Part shown: positions 23,336-33,337 of the stretch, piece by piece
How positions within the stretch are numbered: position 1 is the stretch's first letter
Layout of the letters: each line of letters starts with the position of its first letter
From: an uncultured Clostridia bacterium
GTDB taxonomy: Bacteria > Bacillota > Clostridia > Christensenellales > Borkfalkiaceae
Length of the DNA: 49,253 nt
Assembly (NCBI GenBank): GCA_904373255.1
Contig: CAJFFD010000001.1
Location: 1-49,253, forward strand
Direction: 5' to 3'
Position numbers and translations under genes: made by a program
The notes under the pieces: generated by a model
What the model was told of the DNA's origin: nothing
What the model saw: only the letters and a program-made list of their open reading frames with translations
Databases searched by the model: none

Positions 23336-23584
23336 ATATGAAATTTTTGCTGCGAAAAAATATCTTTCGTCATTGATCCGATAATTCAGTTCAGATTTTA
23401 ACGGAATGGCAAGAGGCAACGCGTAAACAGCTATATTATTATATTAAAAAATGAACAATTAGTCAAATAATTCGCGAGGCTTTTTTTGTGAATTTCAAAA
23501 TTTTTGTGGTCAGACTGATTTTTTGTTTTATGTGAAAGAAAACGGTCGGGCTGTTGCAATTTTTGTCGGATTTTCGACTGTCGC

Positions 23585-23613
23585 TTGCGCAGGGCGTTTG
23601 TTTGTGATATAAT
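23585..23613 (+). promoter_or_regulatory. promoter of the YitT-family gene
   Basis: TTGCGC (23585-23590), a 17 bp spacer and TATAAT (23608-23613), with an extended -10 TGA. Confidence 0.7.
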
Positions 23614-23631
23614 ACCTGAGGAGGTGAGAGA

Positions 23632-24531
23632 ATGAAAACTCGTACGGCTCGCAATTTCATTTTAGACTGCTTGTTTATTGTACTTCTCGCTTTTCTTTTT
23701 GCTTTAAACTATGAGCTGTTTATTTCGCAGAATCAATTTGCTCCGGCGGGGATCAGCGGTATTGCGACAATGATCGAATATAAAACCGGTTTCAGCGTCG
23801 GTTATTTTACACTGATCATAAACGTGCCGCTGTGCATTTTTTCTTATTTTTGCATTACAAAAGAATTCGCGGTCAAAACATTCGTGTTTGCAGTGGCAAA
23901 TTCGCTGATGCTGTTGCTGTTGCAGGCGCTCGATATTTCCGCTTTTCAATATGATGCAAACGGTGTCGATACAATTTTCCCGGCGCTGATCGCCGGTGCT
24001 CTCGGCGGATTTGTGTATGGACTGAGCTTTCGCCGCAATTCATCCACCGGCGGCGCTGATATAATTGCAAAGTATGTCAGCAAGCGGAACCCCAGGTTGA
24101 ATTTTTTCTGGATCAATTTTGCGATCAATGCGGCAATTGCTGTCGTTTCATACTTTGTTTATGCGGAACAGGGAGAGAGCGGTGCGCTGATATATAACTA
24201 TAAACCGGTTTGTCTATGCATGCTCTATTGCTTTTTATCCAGTTTTGTGGGGAATACGATTATTAAGGGGGCAAAATCGGCGTACAAATTTTTTATTGTT
24301 ACTCTGCACGCGGATGAAATCGATGCGGAAATCCTGGAAAAATTGCATCACAGCGCCACGCGGTTGCGTGCGAGCGGTGCTTACAGCAACGAGGAACGCG
24401 ATGTCATCGTATGCGTGATCAATAAACGTCAGCTTGTCGAGTTTGAAGATATTCTGAAAAAATACGACAACACATTTGCATTTGTTGAAACGGTCAACGA
24501 AACAATCGGTATGTTTGCAAAGGTTAAATAA
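23632..24531 (+). CDS. YitT-family membrane protein
   Basis: A 299-residue protein with five to six hydrophobic segments in the first ~210 residues (the YitT/DUF161 membrane domain; LNYELFISQNQFAPAGISGIATMI is a typical start). A cytosolic C-terminal domain of the DUF2179 type follows (ATRLRASGAYSNEERDVIVCVINKRQLVEFEDIL). Family members are abundant in Bacillota; no transport substrate is firmly known. A strong GAGGAGGTGAGAG precedes the ATG. Confidence 0.87.
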   Translation: MKTRTARNFILDCLFIVLLAFLFALNYELFISQNQFAPAGISGIATMIEYKTGFSVGYFTLIINVPLCIFSYFCITKEFAVKTFVFAVANSLMLLLLQALDISAFQYDANGVDTIFPALIAGALGGFVYGLSFRRNSSTGGADIIAKYVSKRNPRLNFFWINFAINAAIAVVSYFVYAEQGESGALIYNYKPVCLCMLYCFLSSFVGNTIIKGAKSAYKFFIVTLHADEIDAEILEKLHHSATRLRASGAYSNEERDVIVCVINKRQLVEFEDILKKYDNTFAFVETVNETIGMFAKVK

Positions 24532-24535
24532 ACTG

Positions 24536-24563
24536 AAAAACAGGCTCATTGAGCCTGTTTTTT
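24536..24563 (+). terminator. terminator after the YitT gene
   Basis: CAGGCTC-ATT-GAGCCTG, flanked by five As and followed by six Ts. Confidence 0.9.
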
Positions 24564-24602
24564 GGTGCGACGGGTTTTGCCGGATTCGGTATAAAATAAA
24601 AA

Positions 24603-24647
24603 CGCCGTTACAGCTGCAATATAAAAAGGAGGGCGGCTGTAAAGGCG
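24603..24647 (-). terminator. terminator of tRNA-Val
   Basis: CGCC-TTACAGC pairs with GCTGTAA-GGCG (imperfect). On the minus strand the stem is followed by a T-rich run. Confidence 0.6.
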
Positions 24648-24658
24648 CATTCTGTAAA

Positions 24659-24735
24659 TGGTAGAGACAGTAGGACTCGAACCTACGACCTCTCGCATGT
24701 GAAGCGAGCGCTCTAACCAACTGAGCTATGCCTCC
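24659..24735 (-). tRNA. tRNA-Val (CAC)
   Basis: On the minus strand the acceptor GGAGGCA pairs with TGTCTCT (two G-T pairs). The anticodon loop TTCACAT gives CAC. The T-arm is GTAGG-TTCGAGT-CCTAC, the discriminator A and CCA are encoded. 77 nt. Confidence 0.95.
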
Positions 24736-24784
24736 GTAAAGCGGCTTTGTGCAAAAGCATGCTTTGTTAGCCGCAAGTGAAATT

Positions 24785-24813
24785 ATTATACCATAAGCAG
24801 GGGAATTTTACAA
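24785..24813 (-). promoter_or_regulatory. promoter of tRNA-Val
   Basis: On the minus strand TTGTAA (24813-24808), a 17 bp spacer and TATAAT (24790-24785), with an extended TGG. Confidence 0.65.
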
Positions 24814-24966
24814 CCGTTTTTCTGAAAAAAATACGTTTTTTTTCAAAATTTTTCTCGTTCGGTCAGCGGTTCAGCCGACGATGGAAAATTCCGACTCCAT
24901 TAAACATAATAACAGAAAAAATTTACAAGCGCGCCAGAATTTGTTGCATTTTTTTTCGACGAACTA

Positions 24967-24995
24967 TTGAAATGCGCCCTTTTTTATTGTATAAT
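24967..24995 (+). promoter_or_regulatory. promoter of the glycogen operon
   Basis: TTGAAA (24967-24972), a 17 bp spacer and TATAAT (24990-24995), 38 bp before the glgB start. Confidence 0.75.
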
Positions 24996-25032
24996 AAATA
25001 TAGAAGTACATTAACAAAGCGCGGAGGGAATG

Positions 25033-26907
25033 ATGCAGGTAGAGTTTCCGTTATATGTGTTTCATCACGGCAAAAATTTTAAGGCGTATGAATTTTTTGG
25101 CGCTCATCCGTACCGTCAGGACGGAAAAAAGGGATATATTTTCCGCGTATGGGCTCCGCATGCGAAGGCTGTTTCCGTGGTGGGGGATTTTAACGGCTGG
25201 GATCCGGACGCAAATCCGATGGACGAGCTGTTGGACGGAGAGACTTACGAGCTTTTTATCCCCGGGATGAAAGAGTTTTCCGTATACAAATATTGCATCC
25301 GCACGGAGGACGGGCGTTTTTTATATAAGGCGGATCCGTACGCTTTTCATGCGGAAACCCCGTCAAAAACGGCATCCAAAACATTCGATCTGGAGGGTTA
25401 TCGTTGGGCGGACAAAGAATATATGAAAAAACGCCGTTCAGCGAATATTTATTCCTCCCCGATGAATATCTATGAAATGAACGCGCTTTCCTGGAGGCAA
25501 TATGCGGACGGAAATTACTTCAACTTTGACAAGCTGACGGAAGATCTGATCCCTTATCTCAAGGAAATGGGGTATACGCATGTCGAATTCATGCCCCTGT
25601 GCGAATATCCTTACGACGGTTCGTGGGGATACCAGGTGACGGGGTATTATGCAATTACGTCGCGCCTGGGTACGCCGCACGACTTTATGCGCTTGGTCGA
25701 CGCCTGCCACAGGAACGGGATCGGTGTCATTATGGACTGGGTGCCGGCGCATTTCCCCAAGGATGCGCACGGACTGTATGAATTTGACGGGCAGCCGCTC
25801 TACGAAAGCCCTGCATGGGATCGGCAGGAGCATAAAAGCTGGGGTACGCGCAGGTTTGATTACGGGCGCAGCGAAGTGCTTTCCTTCCTGATTTCGAATG
25901 CGATCTTCTTTTTTGATAAATTTCATATAGACGGGCTTCGCGTGGATGCGGTCGCTTCCATGCTGTATCTCGACTATGATAAAAAGCCGGGCGAGTGGCT
26001 GCCGAATAAATACGGTGAAAATAAAAACCTGGAGGCGATCGAGTTCCTGCAGCGGCTCAATGCAAGCGTATTTTCGGAATATCCTGACGCGCTGATGATT
26101 GCGGAGGAGTCGACGGCGTGGCCTCTCGTCACAAAACCGGTGGATATAGGCGGCTTGGGATTTAACTTTAAGTGGAATATGGGGTGGATGAACGACGTGC
26201 TTGATTATATGCAGACCGACCCGTATTTCCGCAAGGGCAACCACAATAAGCTTACGTTTTCCATGATGTATGCTTTTACCGAAAATTATGTGCTGCCCAT
26301 TTCGCACGATGAAGTAGTGTACGGCAAACATTCGCTGATCGATAAAATGCCCGGAAATTATGAAGATAAGTTTGCAAATGTGCGTGCGTTTATGGGATTT
26401 ATGATGTCTCATCCCGGGAAAAAATTGCTGTTCATGGGATGTGAATACGGGCAGTTCAAGGAGTGGAATTATAAAGAAGGGCTGGAATTTTTCCTTAAGG
26501 AATATCCGCTGCACCAAAAACTTTCGGATATGAATGCGGCGTTGAACAAATTTTACAGGGAAACGCCCGCCTTCTATGAGATCGAGGATTCGTGGGACGG
26601 GTTTGAATGGATTGCGCCCAACGATGCGGACAGAAATATTCTTGCTTACATGAGAAAAGACAGAGCGGGCAACGAATACCTCGTCGTCATCAATTTTGCG
26701 GGAGCAAAGGCGGACGGATACCGTTTGGGAGTTCCGAAAGGGAAATACAAGATCGTATTCAATACCGACAGTCCGAAGTTCGGCGGCGCGGGGGAAATGA
26801 CAAAACGCATATTCAATACGGAGAGGAAGCACAGCCACGGCAAGGAATATTCTATAAAAATCGAGCTTCCTAAACTGACGTGCGTATATCTGCAAAAAAT
26901 TCTCTGA
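25033..26907 (+). CDS. glgB: 1,4-alpha-glucan branching enzyme
   Basis: A 624-residue GH13 enzyme that introduces alpha-1,6 branches into glycogen. Residues ~20-115 are the CBM48 domain (FRVWAPHAKAVSVVGDFNGW), followed by the catalytic barrel. Nucleophile Asp305 lies in GLRVDAVASM, acid Glu358 in AEESTAWP, and His425-Asp426 in SHDEV. It is shorter than the ~730-residue enterobacterial form because the extra N-terminal domain is missing, which is common in this branch. GGAGGG (25023-25028) fits the second ATG (25033) better than the first (25030). Confidence 0.95.
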   Translation: MQVEFPLYVFHHGKNFKAYEFFGAHPYRQDGKKGYIFRVWAPHAKAVSVVGDFNGWDPDANPMDELLDGETYELFIPGMKEFSVYKYCIRTEDGRFLYKADPYAFHAETPSKTASKTFDLEGYRWADKEYMKKRRSANIYSSPMNIYEMNALSWRQYADGNYFNFDKLTEDLIPYLKEMGYTHVEFMPLCEYPYDGSWGYQVTGYYAITSRLGTPHDFMRLVDACHRNGIGVIMDWVPAHFPKDAHGLYEFDGQPLYESPAWDRQEHKSWGTRRFDYGRSEVLSFLISNAIFFFDKFHIDGLRVDAVASMLYLDYDKKPGEWLPNKYGENKNLEAIEFLQRLNASVFSEYPDALMIAEESTAWPLVTKPVDIGGLGFNFKWNMGWMNDVLDYMQTDPYFRKGNHNKLTFSMMYAFTENYVLPISHDEVVYGKHSLIDKMPGNYEDKFANVRAFMGFMMSHPGKKLLFMGCEYGQFKEWNYKEGLEFFLKEYPLHQKLSDMNAALNKFYRETPAFYEIEDSWDGFEWIAPNDADRNILAYMRKDRAGNEYLVVINFAGAKADGYRLGVPKGKYKIVFNTDSPKFGGAGEMTKRIFNTERKHSHGKEYSIKIELPKLTCVYLQKIL

Positions 26908-26967
26908 GCCGTCTGATACAGCGAAGGGAATAATCAATTATCAATTATATTTTAGTGGGGGTTTAAC

Positions 26968-28173
26968 ATGCAAAGAAAGAAGGAATGTGTAGCAATGTTG
27001 CTTGCGGGAGGGCAAGGCAGCCGGTTGTACGCACTGACGAACAACATCGCCAAGCCTGCCGTTCCGTTCGGCGCAAAATACCGAATCATCGATTTTCCGT
27101 TGTCGAATTGCATCAATTCGGGCATCGATACGGTCGGCGTGCTGACGCAGTATCAGCCGCTGCTCCTGAATGAGTACATCGGCAACGGTCAGCCGTGGGA
27201 TCTCGACCGCGCTTTCGGGGGCGTCCATGTTCTTTCACCTTATCAGAAGAAGTCGAAATCTGCCTGGTACGAAGGTACGGCGAACGCGATTTATCAGAAT
27301 ATCAATTTCATCAAAATGTATAATCCCGATTATGTTCTGATTTTATCGGGCGACCATATTTATAAAATGGATTACAGCAAAATGCTCCGCGCACATATCG
27401 ATACGGGAGCAGACTGTACGATCGCCGCCATAGAGGTGCCTTTGAAAGAGGCGTCTCGCTTCGGAATCCTGAATACCAATCCCGACGGCTCCATCTATGA
27501 GTTCGAAGAAAAACCGAAGCAGCCGAAAAGCACGCTTGCGTCGATGGGGGTTTACATTTTCACCGCCGAAAAGATGTATAAATACCTGGAGGAGGATGAC
27601 GACGATCCTGAATCCTCCAAAGATTTCGGCAAAAATATTTTGCCGAAGATGCTGAATGCCGGCGAGAAGATGTTTGCCTATCGTTTCGAGGGGTATTGGA
27701 AAGACGTCGGAACGATTTCTTCGCTGTGGGAAGCCAATATGGATCTGTTGGGGGAAGAGCCTGCCTTTGACGTCGCTGACCCTGCGTGGAAAATTCACTC
27801 GCGCAACCCTCTTGCGCCGCCTGAATATATCGGCGAGGGTGCTGCGGTACAGAATTCCATGGTCGCGCTCGGCTGCGAAATTTACGGCGAGGTTGAAAAT
27901 TCCGTACTGTCCAGCAACGTGGTTGTGGAAAAGGGCGCGGTCGTCAAAGATTCCGTCATAATGAGCGGAACAACCGTTCGTGCGGGAGCGAAAATCGATT
28001 ATTCCATCATCGATGAAGATGTGGTCGTCGGAGAGGACGCCGTGATCGGTGCGGATAAATCGGAAGCAAAAGGGATTGCTGTTTTGGGCAGGAACATCGA
28101 GGTCGGCAAGGGCGCTGTTGTTTCCGCCGGTGCGATTATTGATAAAAATATCCAGGCAGGGGAGGAGGCGTAA
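26968..28173 (+). CDS. glgC: glucose-1-phosphate adenylyltransferase
   Basis: A 401-residue ADP-glucose pyrophosphorylase large catalytic subunit. [25 protein letters not shown] is the intact nucleotidyl-transferase loop. [12 protein letters not shown] is the metal/sugar region. The C-terminal ~120 residues are a left-handed beta-helix of hexapeptide repeats. glgD, the partner subunit, follows 2 nt later. Confidence 0.95.
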   Translation: MQRKKECVAMLLAGGQGSRLYALTNNIAKPAVPFGAKYRIIDFPLSNCINSGIDTVGVLTQYQPLLLNEYIGNGQPWDLDRAFGGVHVLSPYQKKSKSAWYEGTANAIYQNINFIKMYNPDYVLILSGDHIYKMDYSKMLRAHIDTGADCTIAAIEVPLKEASRFGILNTNPDGSIYEFEEKPKQPKSTLASMGVYIFTAEKMYKYLEEDDDDPESSKDFGKNILPKMLNAGEKMFAYRFEGYWKDVGTISSLWEANMDLLGEEPAFDVADPAWKIHSRNPLAPPEYIGEGAAVQNSMVALGCEIYGEVENSVLSSNVVVEKGAVVKDSVIMSGTTVRAGAKIDYSIIDEDVVVGEDAVIGADKSEAKGIAVLGRNIEVGKGAVVSAGAIIDKNIQAGEEA

Positions 28174-28175
28174 TT

Positions 28176-29279
28176 ATGTCGGCAGTAGGAGTCGTTTTTT
28201 CCAATATTCACGATGAAAATGTTCCCGAGTTGTCCCGGCAGAGGACGATGGGGTCGCTTCCGTTCGGCGGAAGGTACAGGCTGATCGATTTTGCTTTGTC
28301 GAACCTGGTAAATTCAGGTGTGACGACGGTAGGCATCATCACAAAAAATAATTATCAGTCCCTGATGGATCATCTGGGCAGCGGCAAAGATTGGGATCTT
28401 GCCCGTAAAACCGGAGGATTGGTTCTGCTCCCTCCTTTCGGCAACGACAACGGCGGATTGTATAAAAACCGGCTGGAAGCGTTGAAGGGGATTACGGGAT
28501 TTTTGAACCGTCGGAACGAAGACTATGTGATCCTTTGCGACTGTGACGGCGTGTACCGCATGGATTTCTCCGATGTGATCGATTACCATGAAGAGAAACA
28601 GGCGGATATTACGATCGTATGCCATACGGAGGAGATCGCAAACTCCGATTTCTATACGGTTGTGGAAGTCGATAAAAACAACCGGGTAACCGATCTGAAG
28701 ATCAATGAAAAGGTTACGGGAAGTTCACATTTTTACAGCAATATCATGGTGATCGGTCGCAGCTTTCTGCTCAGCATTATCAATGACGCGATTGCCCGCG
28801 GTTACAACAGCTTCCGCGAAGACGTGATCATGAAGAATTTGAAGAGCCTGAAAATCTATACCTATGATTTTGAAGGGTATTATGCGACTATTGATTCGTT
28901 CGGTTCTTATTTCAAGCACAATATGGAGCTTTTGGACAAGCAGATTCGCGATGAATTGTTCGGCGCCCGCGATATATATACCAAAGTTCGCGATTCTGCA
29001 CCGAGCAAGTACGGAGATTCGGCGGTGGTGCGCAATTCTCTTGTTTCGGACGGATGCATTGTGGAAGGGACGGTGGAAAACAGTATCTTGTTCCGCGGTG
29101 TAAAAGTCGGCAAGGGTTCGGTCGTTAAAAATTCCATCATAATGCAGGATACCGTCATCGGTGAAAATGTCAGCCTGAATTGTGTCGTCACCGATAAAAA
29201 TGTAGTGATTCGCGACAGAAGAATGCTTTCCGGGTGCGAAATACAGCCGTATTTTCTGCCGAAAGGAAGCATGGTTTGA
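28176..29279 (+). CDS. glgD: GlgD regulatory subunit of ADP-glucose pyrophosphorylase
   Basis: A 367-residue GlgC paralogue. The GGxGxRL loop is lost (it starts SAVGVVFSNIHDENVPELSRQRTMGSLPFGGRY), so it should not be catalytic. The beta-helix is retained. In Bacillota GlgD forms heterotetramers with GlgC and raises its activity. It is spaced 2 nt from glgC, so it is translationally coupled. Confidence 0.93.
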   Translation: MSAVGVVFSNIHDENVPELSRQRTMGSLPFGGRYRLIDFALSNLVNSGVTTVGIITKNNYQSLMDHLGSGKDWDLARKTGGLVLLPPFGNDNGGLYKNRLEALKGITGFLNRRNEDYVILCDCDGVYRMDFSDVIDYHEEKQADITIVCHTEEIANSDFYTVVEVDKNNRVTDLKINEKVTGSSHFYSNIMVIGRSFLLSIINDAIARGYNSFREDVIMKNLKSLKIYTYDFEGYYATIDSFGSYFKHNMELLDKQIRDELFGARDIYTKVRDSAPSKYGDSAVVRNSLVSDGCIVEGTVENSILFRGVKVGKGSVVKNSIIMQDTVIGENVSLNCVVTDKNVVIRDRRMLSGCEIQPYFLPKGSMV

Positions 29280-29321
29280 CTTTTTGTACATAAAAAACGA
29301 TAAGGAGGTAACGGAGCGAGT

Positions 29322-30869
29322 ATGCCCGCAAAAAAGAAACAACAGGCGAGTGCTGCAGAACAGAACACAACAAAGAAGGTAAAGCCCGCGGCAGTTGAGG
29401 CGGAGCCTGCCGAAGTAAACGAGGTGACGCAGGTTACCGTTGCGCCGAAGAAAAAAATCCTGTTTGTCGCTTCCGAAGCTACCCCGTTTATTGCCACGGG
29501 CGGACTTGCGGAGGTGATCGGGTCGCTGTCAAAGGCGCTCGCGGTGAACAGGGATCTGGATGTGCGCGTTGTCATACCGCTGTATTCGGATATTTCGTGG
29601 GATTACAGAAATAAGTTTAAATACCTCGGCAACATATTTGTGCCTCTCGCTTGGCGCAATCAGTATTGCGGGATATTCAGCTACGAATCGGAAGGCGTAA
29701 CTTTTTATTTTATCGATAACGAGTATTATTTCAAACGCCCCGGTTGCTACGGGTATTACGACGACGGCGAGCGCTATGCGTTCTTCTGCCGCAGTGTGAT
29801 GGAAATAATGCCATTCCTGAATTTTTATCCGGATATTATGCATTGCCACGATTGGCAGGCTGCGCTGGCTTCCATTTATCTGAAAACGATTTACTGTTTC
29901 CGCCCGGAATACCAGTTTATCCGCTCGCTCTTTACGATCCATAACATCGAATATCAAGGAAAGTATTCGCTCGATATATTGGAAGACCTGTTCGGGATTT
30001 CGAACACATGGAAATATTTGCTTGAATACAACAAGTGCATCAATTTGATGAAAGCGGCGATCGAATGCAGCGAAAAATTTTCAACGGTCAGCCCGCATTA
30101 TGCGCAGGAAATCAAGGATCCTTATTATGCGCACGGGCTTGACCCCATCGTCCGCCGCAACGAGTTCAAGCTGTTCGGGATATTGAACGGCATCGATACC
30201 GATTCGTATAACCCCGAAACGGATCGCTCGATTTTCAGCCATTACAGCGCAGATAATATTGAGCCGAAAAAGCGGTGCAAGGAAGAATTGCAGAAGATGT
30301 TCAATCTTCCTGTCAAACCGGATACACCCGTCATTGCGATCATATCGCGGCTGGTGGCGCACAAGGGGTTGGATCTCATCCGTACGGTCATCGAAGAGGT
30401 ATTGCGGCAGGACGTTCAGGTCATAATACTCGGGAAAGGTGATTCGGCATACGAAAATTACTTTACCGACCTTGCGAAGCGCTACGTCGGCAAATTTGTC
30501 GCGGTGATTGCCTTTAACCCCGACCTTTCGCGCAAGATCTATTCGGGAGCAGATTTGTTTTTGATGCCATCCAAATCGGAGCCGTGCGGTCTTTCGCAGA
30601 TGATTGCGAGCCGTTACGGGACTGTGCCGATCGTGCGGGAAACGGGAGGGCTATATGACAGTATAAAGCCCGTCGGAAACGGCGGCAACGGTTTTACGTT
30701 CGCGAATTATAACGCGTATGATATGCTGTATGTGATTCGTGAAGCGATCAACTGCTACTACGACAAAGATTTTTGGTCGCAGCTCGTCAAGCGGGTCATG
30801 TCGGTCGATTTCAGTTGGGCGCGTTCGGCAAAAGAATATGAAAAGATGTACGGGGAAATGCTGAGATAA
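29322..30869 (+). CDS. glgA: glycogen synthase with N-terminal extension
   Basis: A 515-residue GT5 ADP-glucose-dependent glycogen synthase. The catalytic start KKKILFVASEATPFIATGGLAEVIGSL begins only at residue ~45. The usual KTGGL is ATGGL here, i.e. Lys replaced by Ala. The C-terminal half carries SRLVAHKGLDLI and PSKSEPCGLSQM, the nucleotide-sugar and glutamate motifs. The ~45-residue N-terminal extension is a low-complexity Lys/Ala/Glu/Val stretch (MPAKKKQQASAAEQN) that is not part of the fold. It has a clear AAGGAGG ribosome site. Confidence 0.92.
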   Translation: MPAKKKQQASAAEQNTTKKVKPAAVEAEPAEVNEVTQVTVAPKKKILFVASEATPFIATGGLAEVIGSLSKALAVNRDLDVRVVIPLYSDISWDYRNKFKYLGNIFVPLAWRNQYCGIFSYESEGVTFYFIDNEYYFKRPGCYGYYDDGERYAFFCRSVMEIMPFLNFYPDIMHCHDWQAALASIYLKTIYCFRPEYQFIRSLFTIHNIEYQGKYSLDILEDLFGISNTWKYLLEYNKCINLMKAAIECSEKFSTVSPHYAQEIKDPYYAHGLDPIVRRNEFKLFGILNGIDTDSYNPETDRSIFSHYSADNIEPKKRCKEELQKMFNLPVKPDTPVIAIISRLVAHKGLDLIRTVIEEVLRQDVQVIILGKGDSAYENYFTDLAKRYVGKFVAVIAFNPDLSRKIYSGADLFLMPSKSEPCGLSQMIASRYGTVPIVRETGGLYDSIKPVGNGGNGFTFANYNAYDMLYVIREAINCYYDKDFWSQLVKRVMSVDFSWARSAKEYEKMYGEMLR

Positions 30870-30894
30870 TTTCAACTTAACGAGGAGAAGGGAC

Positions 30895-33330
30895 ATGAGC
30901 AATACAGAAAGCATTACCGAAAAGGAAGTACAACTGCTGATCCAGGGAAAATTGTCTAGATATTTCGGGGTTTCACCGAAGGAGGCTTCGCGCGAGCAGA
31001 TATATAAGGCTGTTGTAATGAGTGTTCGGGATATTCTGCTTGAAAAGCGCCAACAATTCCACAAGGTGATGAAGGCGAAAAAGGGAAAGCGGGTGTATTA
31101 TCTTTGCATGGAGTTTCTGCTCGGCAGATCCCTTAAAAACAATATCTATAATCTCGGTCTTGCGGAAGAATATTCCAAGGCCTTAAAATATTTCGATCTG
31201 ACTTTAGAAGACCTGTATGAACAGGAGCCGGACGCCGGGCTCGGCAACGGCGGGCTTGGTCGGCTGGCTGCGTGTTTTATGGACGCTTTGGCTACGGGCA
31301 ATTATCCTGCAATGGGTTTTTCTATCCGCTACGATTACGGCTTGTTTAAGCAGAAAATCGTGGACGGATGGCAGACGGAATTGCCCGACATCTGGCTGCC
31401 GGGCGGCGAAGTGTGGTTGATTCAGAGAAGCGATAAGTCCTGCACCGTCAAATTTGACGGTTGGGTGCATGAGGATTGGTCGGAAAACGGACTGAAAGTC
31501 ACCTACGGCGGATACAAAGAAGTAGAGGCTGTTGCGTATGATATGATGATTTCGGGCAAGGACAGCGAGGCGGTATCCGTACTCCGTTTGTGGCGTGCGC
31601 GGAATATTTCCCGCTTTGATATGAAGCTGTTTTCGCAAGGGGATTACCTGCGCTGTATGCAGGAGGAAAACGAGGCGGAAGTAATTTCCAAGGTCTTATA
31701 TCCCGCAGACGACCACTATGAGGGGAAATCGCTTCGCCTGAAACAGCAGTATTTTCTTGTTTCGGCATCCCTGCAGAACATTATCAACGACCATAAACAC
31801 CGTTACGGGCCGCTTGACCAGTTGCCCAAACAGGCGGCAATTCATATCAATGACACGCATCCGGCTCTAGCCATCCCTGAAATGATGCGAATCCTTATGG
31901 ATGAAAACGGGTTTACATGGGACGACGCGTGGAAGATTACAACGTCGACGTTTGCCTATACCAACCATACGGTCATGGCGGAAGCGCTCGAAACATGGCA
32001 GGAAGATCTGATTGCCCGCCGTTTACCGCGCATCCATATGATTATCAAGGAGATCAACCGCAGGTTCTGCAACGATTTGTGGGATCGCTATCCCGGACAG
32101 CATCAACTGATTGACAGCATGTCTGTGATTTCCAACGGCATCATTAAAATGGCAAACTTGAGCGTTATCGGCTCGCATAAGGTCAACGGTGTTTCGGCTT
32201 TGCACAGCGAAATCATTAAAAACAGCATATTCAGCGGATTTTACCGCCTATGGCCGGATAAATTTACGAATGTAACGAACGGCATAGCGCATCGACGCTG
32301 GCTTTGCCAGTCCAATCCCGAGTTGTGTTCGCTTTTAAACGATTGTATCGGCGACGGATATATTAAAAATTCACTTGAACTTGCTGAATTTAAAAAGTTC
32401 GAAAACGACCAAAGCGTTTTAAAACGTCTCGGCGAAATCAAACAACTCAAGAAAAAGCAGTTCGCCGAGTATGCCTATAAAAAGGAGGGGGTTGTTCTTG
32501 ATCCTGACTCGGTGTTTGACGTTCAGGCTAAACGCATGCATGAATATAAGCGTCAGCTCCTGAATGTAATGAACATCATTTCGCTCTATAACGATTTGCG
32601 GGATAATCCGGGCATGGAAATGCAGCCGCAGACTTTTATCTTCGGAGCGAAAGCAGCCTCGGGGTATTTGCGCGCCAAGCAAATTATCAAGCTGATTTGC
32701 TATCTGGCGGAGGATATTAAAAAGAATCCGAATATACGCGAAAAACTGAATGTGGTCTATATGGAGGACTACAATGTCACCATGTCTGAAGTAATGATGC
32801 CGGCAGCGGAGGTAAGCGAGCAGATCTCGCTCGCCGGCAAAGAAGCCAGCGGTACCGGTAATATGAAGTTCATGATCAACGGCGCGCTCACGATCGGCAC
32901 GATGGACGGGGCGAACGTCGAAATGAGCGAAGCGGTCGGCAGCGACAATATCTTCATTTTCGGACTTCGGGCGAACGAAGTGGACGAAATGTGGACGAAG
33001 GGATATAACGCCAGCCTCTATTATAATCAGGACGAGCGCCTGCGCAAGGTGATTGAAACCTTGATCAAGGGTTTCAACGGAGAATCGTTCTCGGATATGG
33101 CGAATTATCTTCTCACCGGTTCGCCTGTAGCCGATCCGTATATGTGCATGGCTGATTTTGAATCGTATTATAAGACGCAGCAACAAGTTAAGCAGCTCTA
33201 TGCGCAGGATAAGAAGCGCTGGGCAAAGATGTCTTTGAATAATATTGCGGCGTCAGGGTTCTTCTCTGCAGACAGAAGTATTAAAGAATATGCTGAAAAC
33301 ATTTGGAATTTGAAGTCACTTCAAGTATAA
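30895..33330 (+). CDS. glgP: glycogen/maltodextrin phosphorylase
   Basis: An 811-residue GT35 phosphorylase releasing glucose-1-phosphate from glycogen. EASGTGNMKFMINGALTIGTMDGANVE contains the PLP-binding Lys658. YLCMEFLLGRSL and the AINDTHPALAIPEMMRIL-type motif (IHINDTHPALAI) are intact. The final codons coincide with a palindrome TTGAAGT-C-ACTTCAA (33310-33324). Confidence 0.95.
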   Translation: MSNTESITEKEVQLLIQGKLSRYFGVSPKEASREQIYKAVVMSVRDILLEKRQQFHKVMKAKKGKRVYYLCMEFLLGRSLKNNIYNLGLAEEYSKALKYFDLTLEDLYEQEPDAGLGNGGLGRLAACFMDALATGNYPAMGFSIRYDYGLFKQKIVDGWQTELPDIWLPGGEVWLIQRSDKSCTVKFDGWVHEDWSENGLKVTYGGYKEVEAVAYDMMISGKDSEAVSVLRLWRARNISRFDMKLFSQGDYLRCMQEENEAEVISKVLYPADDHYEGKSLRLKQQYFLVSASLQNIINDHKHRYGPLDQLPKQAAIHINDTHPALAIPEMMRILMDENGFTWDDAWKITTSTFAYTNHTVMAEALETWQEDLIARRLPRIHMIIKEINRRFCNDLWDRYPGQHQLIDSMSVISNGIIKMANLSVIGSHKVNGVSALHSEIIKNSIFSGFYRLWPDKFTNVTNGIAHRRWLCQSNPELCSLLNDCIGDGYIKNSLELAEFKKFENDQSVLKRLGEIKQLKKKQFAEYAYKKEGVVLDPDSVFDVQAKRMHEYKRQLLNVMNIISLYNDLRDNPGMEMQPQTFIFGAKAASGYLRAKQIIKLICYLAEDIKKNPNIREKLNVVYMEDYNVTMSEVMMPAAEVSEQISLAGKEASGTGNMKFMINGALTIGTMDGANVEMSEAVGSDNIFIFGLRANEVDEMWTKGYNASLYYNQDERLRKVIETLIKGFNGESFSDMANYLLTGSPVADPYMCMADFESYYKTQQQVKQLYAQDKKRWAKMSLNNIAASGFFSADRSIKEYAENIWNLKSLQV

Positions 33331-33337
33331 TAGTAGC

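Noticed and set aside
25438-26937. 499-residue open frame on the minus strand opposite glgB
   Set aside because: It is antisense to an intact GH13 enzyme, rich in His/Arg/Ile, with no recognisable domain and no ribosome site.
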